Shown here: one piece after another, positions 21,693 to 32,429 of the stretch
Layout: the number at the start of each line of letters is the position of its first letter
How positions within the stretch are numbered: the first letter of the stretch is position 1
Source of the DNA: Pyrrhosoma nymphula
Lineage: Eukaryota; Arthropoda; Insecta; Odonata; Coenagrionidae
Direction of reading: 5' to 3'
Assembly: GCA_963573305.1 (NCBI GenBank)
Contig: OY754332.1
Location: 46,971,559-47,035,558, forward strand
DNA: 64,000 bases
Made by a program: the position numbers and the translations under genes
Notes under the pieces: model-generated
What the model was told of the DNA's origin: nothing
Database searches by the model: none
What the model saw: the letters and a program-made list of their open reading frames with translations, nothing else

Positions 21693-24600
21693 ATGGCATT
21701 GGAATTTATCCGCGGCAGAAATACCTCTTCTGAATCGTGGTCTCTGGAATCTTATTATCTAACCCAAGAGCCCCGATGGCATCCGCTATTGTATTCTGCT
21801 CCAGAATTCAACCAAGGGAACCCCAGGAGTTCTGCAACTTTTCAGAATTTGGATTTCTCTTCTGAACGGTGGCCAATGGAACCTGATCATATCACCCAAG
21901 AGCCCGGGCTGCATCCGGCATTGTACTCTGCTTCAGAGTTCAACGAAGGAAACCCTAGGAGTGCTGCAGCTTTTCGGAATTTGAATCTCTCTTCTGAACG
22001 GTGGCAACTGGAACCTGATCTTTTCACCCAAGTGCCCGGGCGGCTTCCGCTATTGTATTCTACGCCGGAATCCAACGAAAGAAACCCCAGGCGTGCTGCA
22101 GTTTTTCAGAACTTGGATCTCTCTTCTGAACGGTGGCTACAGGAACCGTATCATCTCACCCAAGATCCCGGGAGGCATCCGCCATTGTATTCTGCTCCGG
22201 AATTGAACCAAGGAAACCCCAGGAGTGCTGCAGTTTTTCAGAATTTGAATCTCTCTTCTGAACCGTGGCAACAGGAACCGTATCATCTCACCCAAGATCC
22301 CGGGAGGCATCCACTGTATTCTGCTCCGAAAACCAACGAAGGAACCCCCAGAAGTGCTGCAGCTTTTCAGAATTTGAATCTCTCTTCTGAACGGTGGCAA
22401 CTGGAACCTGATCTTTTCACCCAAGTGCCCGGGCGGCTTCCGCTATTGTATTCTGCTTCAGCATCCAACGAAGGAAACCCTAGGAGTGCTGCAGCATTTC
22501 AGAATTTGAATCTCTCTTCTGAACGGTGGCAACTGGAACCTGATCTTTTCACCCAAGTGCCCGGGCGGCTTCCGCTATTGTATTCTACGCTGGAATCCAA
22601 CGAAAGAAACCCCAGGAGTGCTGCAGTTTTTCAGAACTTGGGTCTTTCTTCTGAACGGTGGCTACAGGAACCGTATCATCTCATCCAAGATCCCGGGAGG
22701 CATCCGCCATTGTATTCTGCTCCGGAATTCAACCAAGGAAACCCCAGGAGTGCTGCAGCTTTTCAGAATTTGAATCTCTCTTCTGAACGGTGGCAACTGG
22801 AACCTGATCTTTTCACCCAAGTTCCCGGGCGGCTTCCGCTATTGTATTCTGCTTCAGCATCCAACGAAGGAAACCCCAAGAATGCTGCAGCTTTTCAGAA
22901 TTGGGATCTCTCTTCTGAACGGTGGCTACAGGAACCGTATCATCTCACCCAAGATCCCGGGAGGCATCCGCCATTGTATTCTGCTCTGGAATCCAACGAA
23001 GGAAACCCCAGGAGTGCTGCAGCTTTTCAGAATTTGAATCTCTCTTCTGAACGGTGGCAACAGGAACCGTATCATCTCACCCAAGATCCCGGGAGGCATC
23101 CGCCACTGTATTCTGCTCCGAAAACCAACGAAGGAACCCCCAGGCGTGCTGCAGTTTTTCAGAATTGGGATCTCTCTTCTGAACGGTGGCTACGGGAACC
23201 GTATCATCTCACCCAAGATCCCGGGAGGCATCCGCCATTGTATTCTGCTCTGGAATCCAACGAAGGAAACCCCAGGAGTGCTGCAGCTTTTCAGAATTTT
23301 GATCACCCTTCTGAACGGTGGCCACAAGAATCTTATCATCTCACCCAAGAGCATGGGCGGACTCCACCATTGTATTCTGCTTCAGAATTCAGCGAAGGAA
23401 ACCCCAGGCGTACTGCAGCTTTTCAGAATTTGAATATGTCTTCTGAACGGTGGCAACAGGAACCGTATCATCTCACCCAAGATCCCGGGAGGCATCCGCC
23501 ACTGTATTCTGCTTCGAAATCCAACGAAAGGAACTCCAGTCGTGCTGCAGCTTTTCAGAATTTAAATTTCCCTTCTGAAAGTTGGCAACAGGAGCCTGAT
23601 CATATCACCCAAGTTCCCGGGTGGCATCCACAATTGAATTCTTCTCCGGAAGCCAACGAAGCTCGATCTCTCCGATGGGATCCGGGGCCACTTTGCGGAA
23701 TATTATCAAGCCTACGCTCCTTACTTTCTCAGCTTACGTTGAAATCTGGGGACTCTTCTGTACAAAATAACGACCAATTTCCCATCCCTTCCTCAGCTTG
23801 CAATCCGAACGTTTCAACGAATATTACGAAACCACAAGCCAGTGGACTCTTGGCGGAAGGGCAGCTAACCCTACTGCAAACCACCCAGGGACAAGCCGCT
23901 GACTGCCAGTCTCCACCGAGGAAGACTTACGCAGAGGCCGTCCAGCGGCGGCGTCACACCAACGATATTGACAATGAACTGCAACCCAAGGACGCCAGTG
24001 AACCATCCTTGCAAGTAAGTGACGGTTTCTACTCTATTTTATCACAAAATATGTTTCAATTCGGGTCTTATTCTCTTCCGAGTGCAATGGCCTGCGCTGG
24101 AGATTTAAAACAAAAAAATATGTGCTCCATCCCAATGGTATTCCTTTGCATGTATGTATCTTTTCCTAAGAAGACCTAAACCGGCTCTTTGTTTTCATTT
24201 TCTCCTAGCAAAGAATCAGATTCAGTGGTGCCTCTCAATATGTACCAAACTCCACTGATCTACGTTACAGTATCATTTGCTTTTTCTACCAAAATAGAAT
24301 ACCATTCTTCATCAGCGCGCATCCTTGTGATCAACCTTGTGTAAGGCAAATCCTAAGCAAACTAATATTAGGGGTTTCCTTTTGTCTGCTGGTTTCGAGA
24401 CAGACGGCATCATAAATATTTCGTTGTATCCACGTGTTCCCATCTAATCCACTTACAATTGTCCTTAAAAGACGTCACTTAGGAGGAGGAGTTTTAAAAA
24501 CATGCGAACCATTTGTGACATTGATTTGTATTTCAGGTCATAAACCCCCCGCAGTGCCGTCGTTGCCAGAGGTTTTGGCACACCAGGAAAAATTGCCGTC

Positions 24601-24803
24601 TGCCTTTTCGATGTTCAAAATGTGGCAGGAATCACTTGCCACGCTTCTGCTACCTTCCGCGGTATGGTCCTTTTTCCTGCTGCAATTGCGGAGGAAACCA
24701 CTCGACAAGGTATAGAGGCTGCCCCAGCTTCAAAGCGGTGAGAGTAGTCACAAAACTTCAACGTCAGGGGTCACACCAATCTGACCCCGAGCCGAGGGCC
24801 TGA
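21693..24803 (+). CDS. 44-residue tandem-repeat protein spliced to a LINE-Gag-type zinc-knuckle domain
   Basis: Predicted exons are 21693-24014, 24209-24340 and 24537-24803, about 906 residues. Both introns are phase 0: the first donor is CAA/GTAAGT with acceptor TTTTCTCCTAG, the second donor TGT/GTAAGG with acceptor TTGTATTTCAG. Residues 12-626 are fourteen near-identical 44-residue units (SSERW..EP..LTQDPGRHPPLYSA..N.GNPRSAAAFQNLNL) plus a decayed fifteenth. A Ser/Gln-rich linker and SPPRKTYAEAVQRRR, a motif seen in jockey/I-type Gag proteins, follow. The last exon holds three zinc knuckles: CRRCQRFWHTRKNC, CSKCGRNHLPRFC and CCNCGGNHSTRYRGC. The start has A at -3 and G at +4. No reverse transcriptase follows. 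It is either a host gene that captured a gag or an unusual spliced ORF1. Function unknown. Confidence 0.7.
21726..23570 (+). repeat. Fourteen 132-bp coding tandem repeats
   Basis: Period 132 bp (44 codons), one unit shortened by a codon, and a degenerate fifteenth unit to about 23690. DNA identity between units is high and falls into alternating subtypes: QLEPDLFTQVPGRLPLLYS and LQEPYHLTQDPGRHPPLYS. This indicates duplication of multi-unit blocks and recent homogenisation. The frame is kept throughout, which argues for selection on the protein. Confidence 0.95.
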
Positions 24804-24805
24804 CG

Positions 24806-26130
24806 TGAGTGAGAAGACATGTCGAGACCCAAAGCCACCTCGACACTGACTTCCTCTATGATCTACTCACCGTCTCTTCCAACGACATCAAAACAGCAGC
24901 TGGAAGCAGAAAATGCTAGGATACCAAACCTCAACTCTGCATTGGTGCACAATTGGTGATTACATAGTGTGTGCTTTAAGTATTAAAGTATACTTTAGTA
25001 AGAAATAAGTAAGCTTTAATGTATGTATTATATTAATCGCCGTGACGTTTAGCTGAGGTTCTGATTTGTGTGAGTGGTGCGAGGTACTTGTGCGAGGAGA
25101 AACGGAGATCGAACCCACTATGCGCATATTTCTTTTGCTTAATTTTTGGTGATAAGCTATGATGCTTAAGTGATTAGTTAGTGCGTGATACTGAAAACAT
25201 GAATCGCTAGTGCGGAGTACTGAAAACATGAACCTCAAGTGCAAAACCATTAAGTTTGAATCAAGTCAGCGGTAATGTCTGATCTGCTTTCGAACAAACT
25301 TGAAATATGAGCAAAGTTTTTAAATTCTTAATGTTACGTTGCGCCCCGCTTATTTTTTGGCGAATGTTTGCGATGGAGTAATATAACTGTAATGGAGTTA
25401 TATTCAAGTTAAATCGAATTAAATTGATATGATAATTGAATGCTAGTAATTTTTGAAATTCGAGGAACAAATTTCTTTCTTGATTGTCAAACAAAATTGT
25501 GTTGCCCCATAACTTTTTTATGAATGGATTGGTGCTTTTATTTTATGAAAATGAAAGTGATGAAGAGGGATTTCAAGACCCAAAGCCGCCTCGGCACTGA
25601 AATCTAAATTTCTCATCAAAGTTCTTGACATTCCAAGCAAAGATGCGTGTGGCAGAAAGTGCTAGTATACCCACTTTCATCGGTGTACTGGTGATTGATT
25701 GGTGCACCTCATGTGTAAGAATGTTTCATGCTAATGACTCTGAGTTACTTAACGGAGGCTCTGATATGTGTGATTGAAGAATTTTGCTATAAAAAAGAGT
25801 ATTAAAGCTAGCTGGCAATATGCGCACTAATTTTGGTACCTGGTACTAAACACCTGGTAGTAACCCTGAAAGTTAAATCTAGTTTTGTGTTCATTGGAAA
25901 TGTGTGATCTGCATTCGAGCTAATTTGAAATGAGAAAGCAATGTTAAAATCTGAAATTCTGAATATATCGTTGAGCGGTCGTTACTTTTTGGCTTTTTAT
26001 GACATACGGTAAAAATATCGACTCTCAGCTTTATCCACAAATAATACTACATTCACTCACTCTCCTGATTGTATGTATGCATTTTTTGAAATTCGAAGAA
26101 ATTGATTTTTTATTCAATCCAAACTACCAA
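24806..26130. repeat. Diverged tandem duplication of the gene's 3' region
   Basis: Segment A (about 24806-25545) and segment B (about 25547-26130) share, in order, AAGACCCAAAGCC.CCTCG, GAAAATGCTAG (A) / GAAAGTGCTAG (B), GGTGCAC, GCTCTGATNTGTGTGA-like, TCTGATCTGC.TTCGA, and GAAATTCGA.GAA.  The order is the same and spacing is similar, with a period of about 735 bp. No open frame is kept in either. Confidence 0.6.
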
Positions 26131-27500
26131 CCCATTTTGGGCTCTTGAAACTTTGAAGTGTATTTTTTGTTGCTGAACATTTGTCTGTTTGCTTAAAAAT
26201 AATTTCCATTAATTGTGACACACATATGGCATCTAAAAATCCAGGAATATTATTATTTGTATTTTAAGCGATTCATTATTTGCATATTTTCATGCATGAT
26301 TCAAAATGGAATTAAAACTTTCAAGTAAGTAAATAGTTTCTTTCTGTTGAACAATTAAATTCGAAGACGAAATCACATCATATTATCCTAGAACAAGAGT
26401 GAAGTTTATTTGCTATTTACAATTGTTTAAAAAATGTATATTGCCATATTTCATCCTTTGCTTCTGAAATTGGCTTTGGCTTCTTAAATAAATATTTAAA
26501 AAATTACTAGTACGGTGTGATTCAATGCTCCTAAGTAGCCTTTTTTCATAGAACACTGAACAACTACTTTTCCATGATGGATTTAGAAATTAAAATTGTT
26601 ATGTTCCTTTATTGATCATGAGAGTTCCTGTCCAATTATTGAATGTCTTAAGTAATCTTAAAGTATTATGGCATACTCATTAAAGCCTGTTTGTTGCAGT
26701 TGCATTTATAGTGATTTCCTCTTTTCTGGGTAATAACTTGACATAAAGCTCATAAATTCGGCAAAAATAACGTGCAATAATGTGAATCTATGCCAATACT
26801 CAAAGTGACTGACTAAATATTCATCAATTTTTTAAGTGTAGGAAATCTATTTACCAAACTTCTTCCAGGAGGCCCAGGAGGCTGTTGGAGATATTTGCAT
26901 CTCAATTAAAATACGGCCTTCTTCTGCAAATTAAGGTTATTGGACTGGCCAAAATTTAATGCATGGGAGGGAGTGTAGGTAAGGAGAAGCCTCTGCGGTA
27001 TGCTGGTGGTAACATTTCCATAAGGAACTAATGCACTGACTCCTTAAAAATACTTAGAAGTTAGCTCCTCTGCTGAAGAATGCTTGGTATGCCGAAAGCT
27101 TCCAGGCGCAGTGGACACCGGTGCCCTCAATGATAATCTACCGGTAATTGCCAACTGCTCCATCTTCCTATCCTTGCCTAGCCTCAACACCTTTTCGAAA
27201 GTGTCTATATAGATACACAGTCAAATTTTCAAGGTACAACGTTTAGAAATGACCTCATCATACATTAAAACCTTTATATCCCCTAGATATGATTTTCAGG
27301 TGAGCTAGATAAGAAACGGAAGCGAATAATATATTTCTTCAAAATGTTAAATTAATTATGATTTTATGATTTTTAGCAAATATTTTGTTTTTTATTTTAT
27401 ATTTTTTCATAACTAAATTTTACATTTAACATGAATTTAAATCCTACTTTAAACACTTTTAGACCGGTCTGTTTAATAAAAAAAGTCCCGTGTTCGAACA
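26131..27500. other. AT-rich gap
   Basis: No gene recognised. The last few hundred bases before 27500 should include the 5' LTR that ends at the primer-binding site, but its start cannot be set without a second LTR. Confidence 0.4.
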
Positions 27501-27503
27501 TTT

Positions 27504-27521
27504 TGGTGACCCCGACGTGAT
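27504..27521 (+). promoter_or_regulatory. tRNA-Trp primer-binding site of a Ty3-type LTR retrotransposon
   Basis: TGGTGACCCCGACGTGAT is complementary to the 3' end of insect tRNA-Trp including CCA, the primer used by CsRn1-clade Ty3 retrotransposons. The preceding sequence ends CGTGTTCGAACA, plausible as an LTR end. A short frame begins at 27594 (MPEGDEVVWRG) but stops after about 30 codons. No Gag-Pol is recognisable downstream, so only the 5' end of a broken copy remains. Confidence 0.75.
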
Positions 27522-28549
27522 CTGGGATTCTTTTTTTCCTTTTCCTCTCAGGGCATTGTGTAGAATAATTTTATTTAATCATTAAGGTGAACATGCCTGA
27601 AGGTGATGAGGTGGTTTGGAGAGGAGTTGCTAATCGGGAGAAATTCGACTCTCACCTTAAAGTTGTTGCGATTCCAAAGTTATCAATTTGAAGGGATAAT
27701 CTATGTTGCTTACGCATTGGCAGAGGAATTAATTCAGTTCTCGGATCCGTAGTAGGCCCATCCTAAGTTTTATAGGTTTTGTACTCGCTGTTTCTAACTT
27801 AAAGAGGGGTACAATAATTTTTTCAAAGGTTGAACATTGCCTTCGTTTTAATTTAACGGAATGTTATGAACCTGATCGTCTACTCGGGTGAACTCTCAAC
27901 GAAAAGTAAAATTTTATTCTCTAATTCTTTGAACGTTCGCCGCTTTCGGCAGTTTTAAGTCCATCGCGCCACTCTGACAATTGTACCCGCAATCGGCTAC
28001 CCACCATGAACATTCCGCGTTGGTCGGGTGCCTTTTGTGAGTGGGAATCATTTCGCTATCTCTTCCGAACGGTAGTTCATGATAGACAGAATTAGCACCT
28101 TTTGAAAGTTTCAGATATTTAGTCTGCTCTTTCGGGGGTTTCTTTAGCGATAATTTCTTCCGTTCCCTCGGGAACACACATTATTATTCTGCGTGGAAGG
28201 AGCTGTGCGATCATTTTCAAAATACACGAGTGGTTGTATTTAATTATTCAAAAAAATTGTTTCAGTTTCACTCATCGTCTTCGATTTCATTACAATCCCT
28301 TCAGAATTTTGGTCATGTCTTTTTCTGAATGTATTCGGCACTTGTTACTTTGAACATTTTCAATTTTGGAGAATTTATTTTATTTAGATTTGCTGCAATT
28401 TGATTTAATGTAATAGAAACCAAGTCGATAATTTGGATCTGGAGGATCCTCGTTTTTACCAGCCATCGCAAATTGCTTTCATTCTAGGAATGGATTTTGT
28501 AACCGGATTTTCCGGATTTTTCTTCTCTAAAACACCTAAAGCTTTTCCT
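27522..28549. other. Remnant downstream of the LTR primer site
   Basis: Short broken frames; nothing assignable to Gag or Pol. Possibly non-coding leader of the broken retrotransposon. Confidence 0.35.
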
Positions 28550-29525
28550 CTCTCCTAAGCGTTTGGCATCTCTTCATCTTCCGTTGTTGAGGAAAAAGAA
28601 CACAGCAAAAAATGAATTAAACATCGTATTTTTTTATTTCGTTTTTTTCGGTCCATCTTTCCGCGTTTATTACTTTCTTTGGGTTATATGTGGCTCCGTA
28701 ATTGCCTCACCTGTAAAAGAAGCGTTTGGTATCTTTTCATCTTCCGTTGTTGAGGAAAAAGAACAGAGAAAATGAAGTGAACGTCGTATTTTTTTATTTT
28801 AGCCAAGCCTAGTTGTAATTTCTTCAGACGCTCCTACTATTAAGGATTTCATGCAAGTCACGCCCGCTACCATTTCTCATTTTTTTATTTGGTTTTTTTT
28901 CGGTCCATCTTTCCGCGTTTATTATTTACGCATCTCAAATTTTGCATTGTTACCCCTCGAAAACACTACTTATATCACTGTTAGTTTATGGAGGTTGGGT
29001 TACATTCTTAATTCTCAAGTCATCCTTGCTGAGAAGAAATACTTCCTAATTCTCGAGGTTGTAAATTCTGAATTTTAAATTGCAAATTCTATTTTTCGTT
29101 TGGTTATATGTGGTTCCGTATCCGCCTTACCTGTAAAAGAAGCGTTTGGTATCTCTTCATCTTCCGTTGTTGAGGAAAAAGAACAGAGAAAATGAAGTGA
29201 ACGTCGTATTTTTTTATTTCGTTTTTTTCGGTCCGTTTTCCGCGTTTATTACTTACGCATCCCCAATTTTGCATTGTTACCCCTCGAAAACACTACTCAT
29301 ATCACTATCAGTTTATGGACGTTGGGTTGCAATCTTTATTCTCAAGTCATCCTTGCTGAGAAGAAATACTTCCCAATTGTCTAGGTTAAAATTCTGAATT
29401 TTAATTTGCAAATTCTATTTTTCCTTGGGTTATATGTGGCTCTGTATCCGCCTTACCTGTAAAAGAAGCGTTCGGTATCTCTTCATCTTCCGTTGTCGAG
29501 GAAAAAGTTCATTTAGAAAATGAAG
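28550..29525. repeat. Four spaced copies of a direct repeat
   Basis: The block AAGCGTTTGG.ATCT.TTCAT followed by TTCCGTTGTTGAGGAAAAAG occurs at about 28557, 28719, 29139 and 29467. It is followed in three copies by GTCGTATTTTTTTATTT and a CGGTCC..TTCCGCGTTTATTA block. Spacing is irregular (162, 420, 328 bp), which suggests serial duplication with indels, perhaps inside a retrotransposon leader. Confidence 0.8.
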
Positions 29526-30484
29526 TGCAAACATTTATGGGAGTTGAAGAATTACCAACACCATTGGATGAGGATTTTCGAGGATAAGATGACCCCGAGG
29601 ATTTTCGATGTGGACAGTATAGCTTAGAAATTTTTCAAAGAGATAATTCTGGAAGATTTATTGTTTGCCTTCTTTCCGATCCCTTTCGCTCCAACTCCGG
29701 GATTCATACTCTCAAGCGGCTTCACGGTAAATGTATCCTAAGCGTCGCTTGAATCGCCAAAAGGAAATAAAACGTCGCTTTGTACATTCCACACACAAAC
29801 GTTATTGACTGGCCAAACACACTTTATGTCGACCATGGTTTCGACATGTAAATGTAATTATCAAGGTACAGAAAATAAAAGACCATTCCTAAAATACTCT
29901 CAAGTTAGGGGGAGGGGAGAGGGGAGGGAAAGGGAGGAAGGCAGCGGGGTCCTCACTTCGAAGCGAATTGCGAAGCGTTTAAATAAATAAGCATAGGGGC
30001 GATTTATAAATATTATTTAATAAGTAAAGTAAATTTATTAAATTCATTAAGTAAAATCCGCTTATTGTAAGTATGAAATTAAATTTATTTAATCAATTTT
30101 CATCGGCGATGGGTGAAATGGAAAATGGGGGGACATATATGGTAGGAATCAATTGAATTTTCATTCTAATTTCTTCAATTTAATGCTCAAATTATTTTTT
30201 ATTGTTTTTTAGGAGCTGTCTTTCAATAAGTAATGTGAGATAGTGGTCATACATTGTAAATCACATGTAAAAATTTAAAAAAAATTGCATGCTTTAAATT
30301 CAACTATTTAAGGGTAAAATTAACAAGGGACATTTGAGTGATTGTAATGTGAATGTGAACCTATGTATAAATATTTATCCCTCTAATAGTTATATTCTAA
30401 GCTTTAACAGGAGTGTCTACAAATGTACATTTTGTATCCATTTACCGCATCACCATACACCAAGGTTCCAGTTAAGGCAGATCT
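29526..30484. other. AT-rich gap
   Basis: A purine-rich GGGAGGGGAGAGGGG tract lies at about 29908-29945, plausible as a retrotransposon polypurine tract but unsupported by a following LTR. No genes seen. Confidence 0.35.
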
Positions 30485-30548
30485 GAAATGATGAACCCTG
30501 AGACAATTGGGTGGTGGGATAAAAGTGAAAATGTGAAATGGAAAATGG

Positions 30549-30935
30549 GTGAAAATACCTTGCTCATGCGGAAAATCCTATATCGGCGAGACATGCAGGT
30601 CCATGAAGACTCGTCTGCAGGAACACAAGAGGGCAACAAAGAACAAGAAATTCAGCCTATCAGCAGTCGCCGAGCATGCATGGAGCGAACCCGGACACGA
30701 CATAAAATTTGACGAAGCCGAAATCATCGCCAAGGAAAGAAGATATTATCCTAGGCTGATAAGGGAGTCAATAGAGATCACCGAAATGCCAAGAAATATC
30801 AACCGGGAAGACGGATACCATCTGACCAACGCTTGGAAGAGAGTGTTCCAGAAACCAACCAATCACAGCGCAGCAGCGGGAGAACGAGGGCTATATAAAC
30901 GCAGCCAAAATGCCGATATCGGCACTTCGACCTGA
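30549..30935 (+). pseudogene. Penelope-like element GIY-YIG endonuclease, 5'-truncated (PLE 1)
   Basis: The frame reads IPCSCGKSYIGETCRSMKTR, then LQEHKRA, SAVAEHAW, and the C-terminal RRYYPRLIRESIEI..NINREDGYHL signature of PLE endonucleases. The YIG half and the downstream Arg and Glu-containing helices are present, but the GIY/GVY tyrosine half is lost at the truncated 5' edge. No RT domain precedes it. PLE copies are commonly 5'-truncated by target-primed reverse transcription. A hammerhead-like motif lies immediately downstream. Confidence 0.85.
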
Positions 30936-30972
30936 AGACGCTTGGTGGAATCCCGGCGAAACTGTCGTCAAC
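30926..30972 (+). ncRNA. Hammerhead-ribozyme-like motif after PLE 1
   Basis: CTGAAGA (30932-30938) fits the CUGANGA core. A stem II hairpin follows (GCTTGG/CCCGGC with one mismatch), then GAAAC (30958-30962) and a GTC cleavage triplet ending at 30966. Flanking CGAC/GTCA gives about three base pairs of stem I. Hammerheads in PLE terminal regions are described in the literature. Stem III is very short, as in PLE ribozymes thought to act as dimers. Confidence 0.55.
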
Positions 30973-30974
30973 CT

Positions 30975-31990
30975 ATGACAACCAACGCGGCGCAAACCCG
31001 AAAAATGGAGAGATCCACGAATCCAGAACGCCACGGAAAACTACGAACTAACACAATTTAATGACATTGGTTAATTACATGAAATCCACATTGAGCATTC
31101 GACAGTAGTGGAATTCATGGAGAAATTAGGAAGAACCTATGTGGAAATGACGTGGTTAATGCCACAATCTTGCGCTAAAATTTTATTGACCCTCTGCCAG
31201 ACTGTACTTTAGACCCAATACCCTGCATCGGTATGCATATGTGTATACTTTTTTATTTGATTCAAACAATAACATTTCTGAGACATAATTCCCTCCTTCT
31301 GACTTGATTTTTTCGCTTTGTAAGAATCAAGTCAATAAACGTTTTAAAACTCTTGTAGATTCAAGTTTTTTTAAACATTGAGTTTAAGCGGCGAAGTATA
31401 GAGTGCAGCAACGAGTTTGAAGGACAAGTTAGAAAATAATTTTCATTTGCAAATAATTGGAAAGCAACCGATTTATATATTTGAGTTTCGTTATATACCA
31501 CCAATTCGACATTCCAGAATCAGGGTTCTCGATTATTTTTTCGAACGGGATTTTTTGCTTCGAAAAAAGTCTTTCAAATAATTTCTGAAAAACTGTCACA
31601 GAATCGATTTTTTTTTAACTGGAGCTGTATGCGTCGAAATACGCAATTCAACACATCAAAAGAGCGAGTTGTAAATATTACTTTTACTTGCAACGTAAGT
31701 ATAATAATTTGTCATAACTGTTTATAATTTGTTTGAATTTCTTTTTGTACCATCGATTTGCAAATTAGGTTTCGTAGTCCAAATCTCATTATTCAAACTG
31801 GAACATTTTGCATGGACAGAATCTAGTAAATTAATTTTTCAAATATATTGCGACGTAAAATTCCTTGTACTGGCCTTGTTTTGTTGATAAAGAACGTGAT
31901 GAAACGAATAAGAAACAAGATTCAATAAAATATTTTTTACTTTACTCATAAACATACGAAACCAAAACATAACAAAAAACCTCAATATCT
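30975..31990. other. AT-rich gap
   Basis: Nothing recognised between the two PLE fragments. Confidence 0.45.
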
Positions 31991-31999
31991 GGTAAAATA

Positions 32000-32424
32000 T
32001 TGAAGATTTTAGCCAGTCATGACATTGAGACCATTCATAGACCGCCATCCAAACTGAAGGAGCTTATAGTCAGAGCTAAGGACCCTATAGGCCTGAAGAC
32101 CTCAGGTGTGTACGGCGTTCCGTGTGAATGCGGGGAGGTAGATGCGATAAGGTGGACGGCGGAGACGAGAATTAAGGAACATCAACGTCACCTTCGCCTG
32201 TGCTAATCTGAGGATTCGGCCGTTGCAGAGCACACCATCACGATAGACCATTCCGTCCAGTTTGAGAAGACCGAAGTGATTGCCTTCTCTTCTGGCTATT
32301 GGGACCGTCTCATCAAGGAAACCATCGAGATCCGGAGGGAAAGAAGGAACTTCACCAATAATCGTGACTCCGGTTACAACCTGAGTCACACATGGAAACC
32401 CCAACTCAAGGTATGGAATATTTA
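32000..32424 (+). pseudogene. Second Penelope-like GIY-YIG remnant (PLE 3 in order of decay)
   Basis: A single frame interrupted by one TAA (32204-32206) reads KTSGVYGVPCECGE, ETRIKEHQRHLRLC, stop, then SEDSAVAEHTITIDH, VIAFSSGYWDRLIKETIEI and NFTNNRDSGYNLSHTW. This is the insect PLE endonuclease pattern GVY.IPC.CG..YIGQT..ETRIKEH.RH.RL. The YIG block has decayed (VDAIRWTAET) and the stop kills the frame. It belongs to a different PLE lineage from the 30.5 kb copy. No RT domain and no hammerhead seen here. Confidence 0.8.
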
Positions 32425-32429
32425 AAAAA

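Noticed and set aside
28563..29397. Three similar plus-strand frames of 70-83 codons
   Set aside because: They are translations of the repeated 28.55-29.5 kb DNA blocks, rich in Phe from T runs, and each in a different context.
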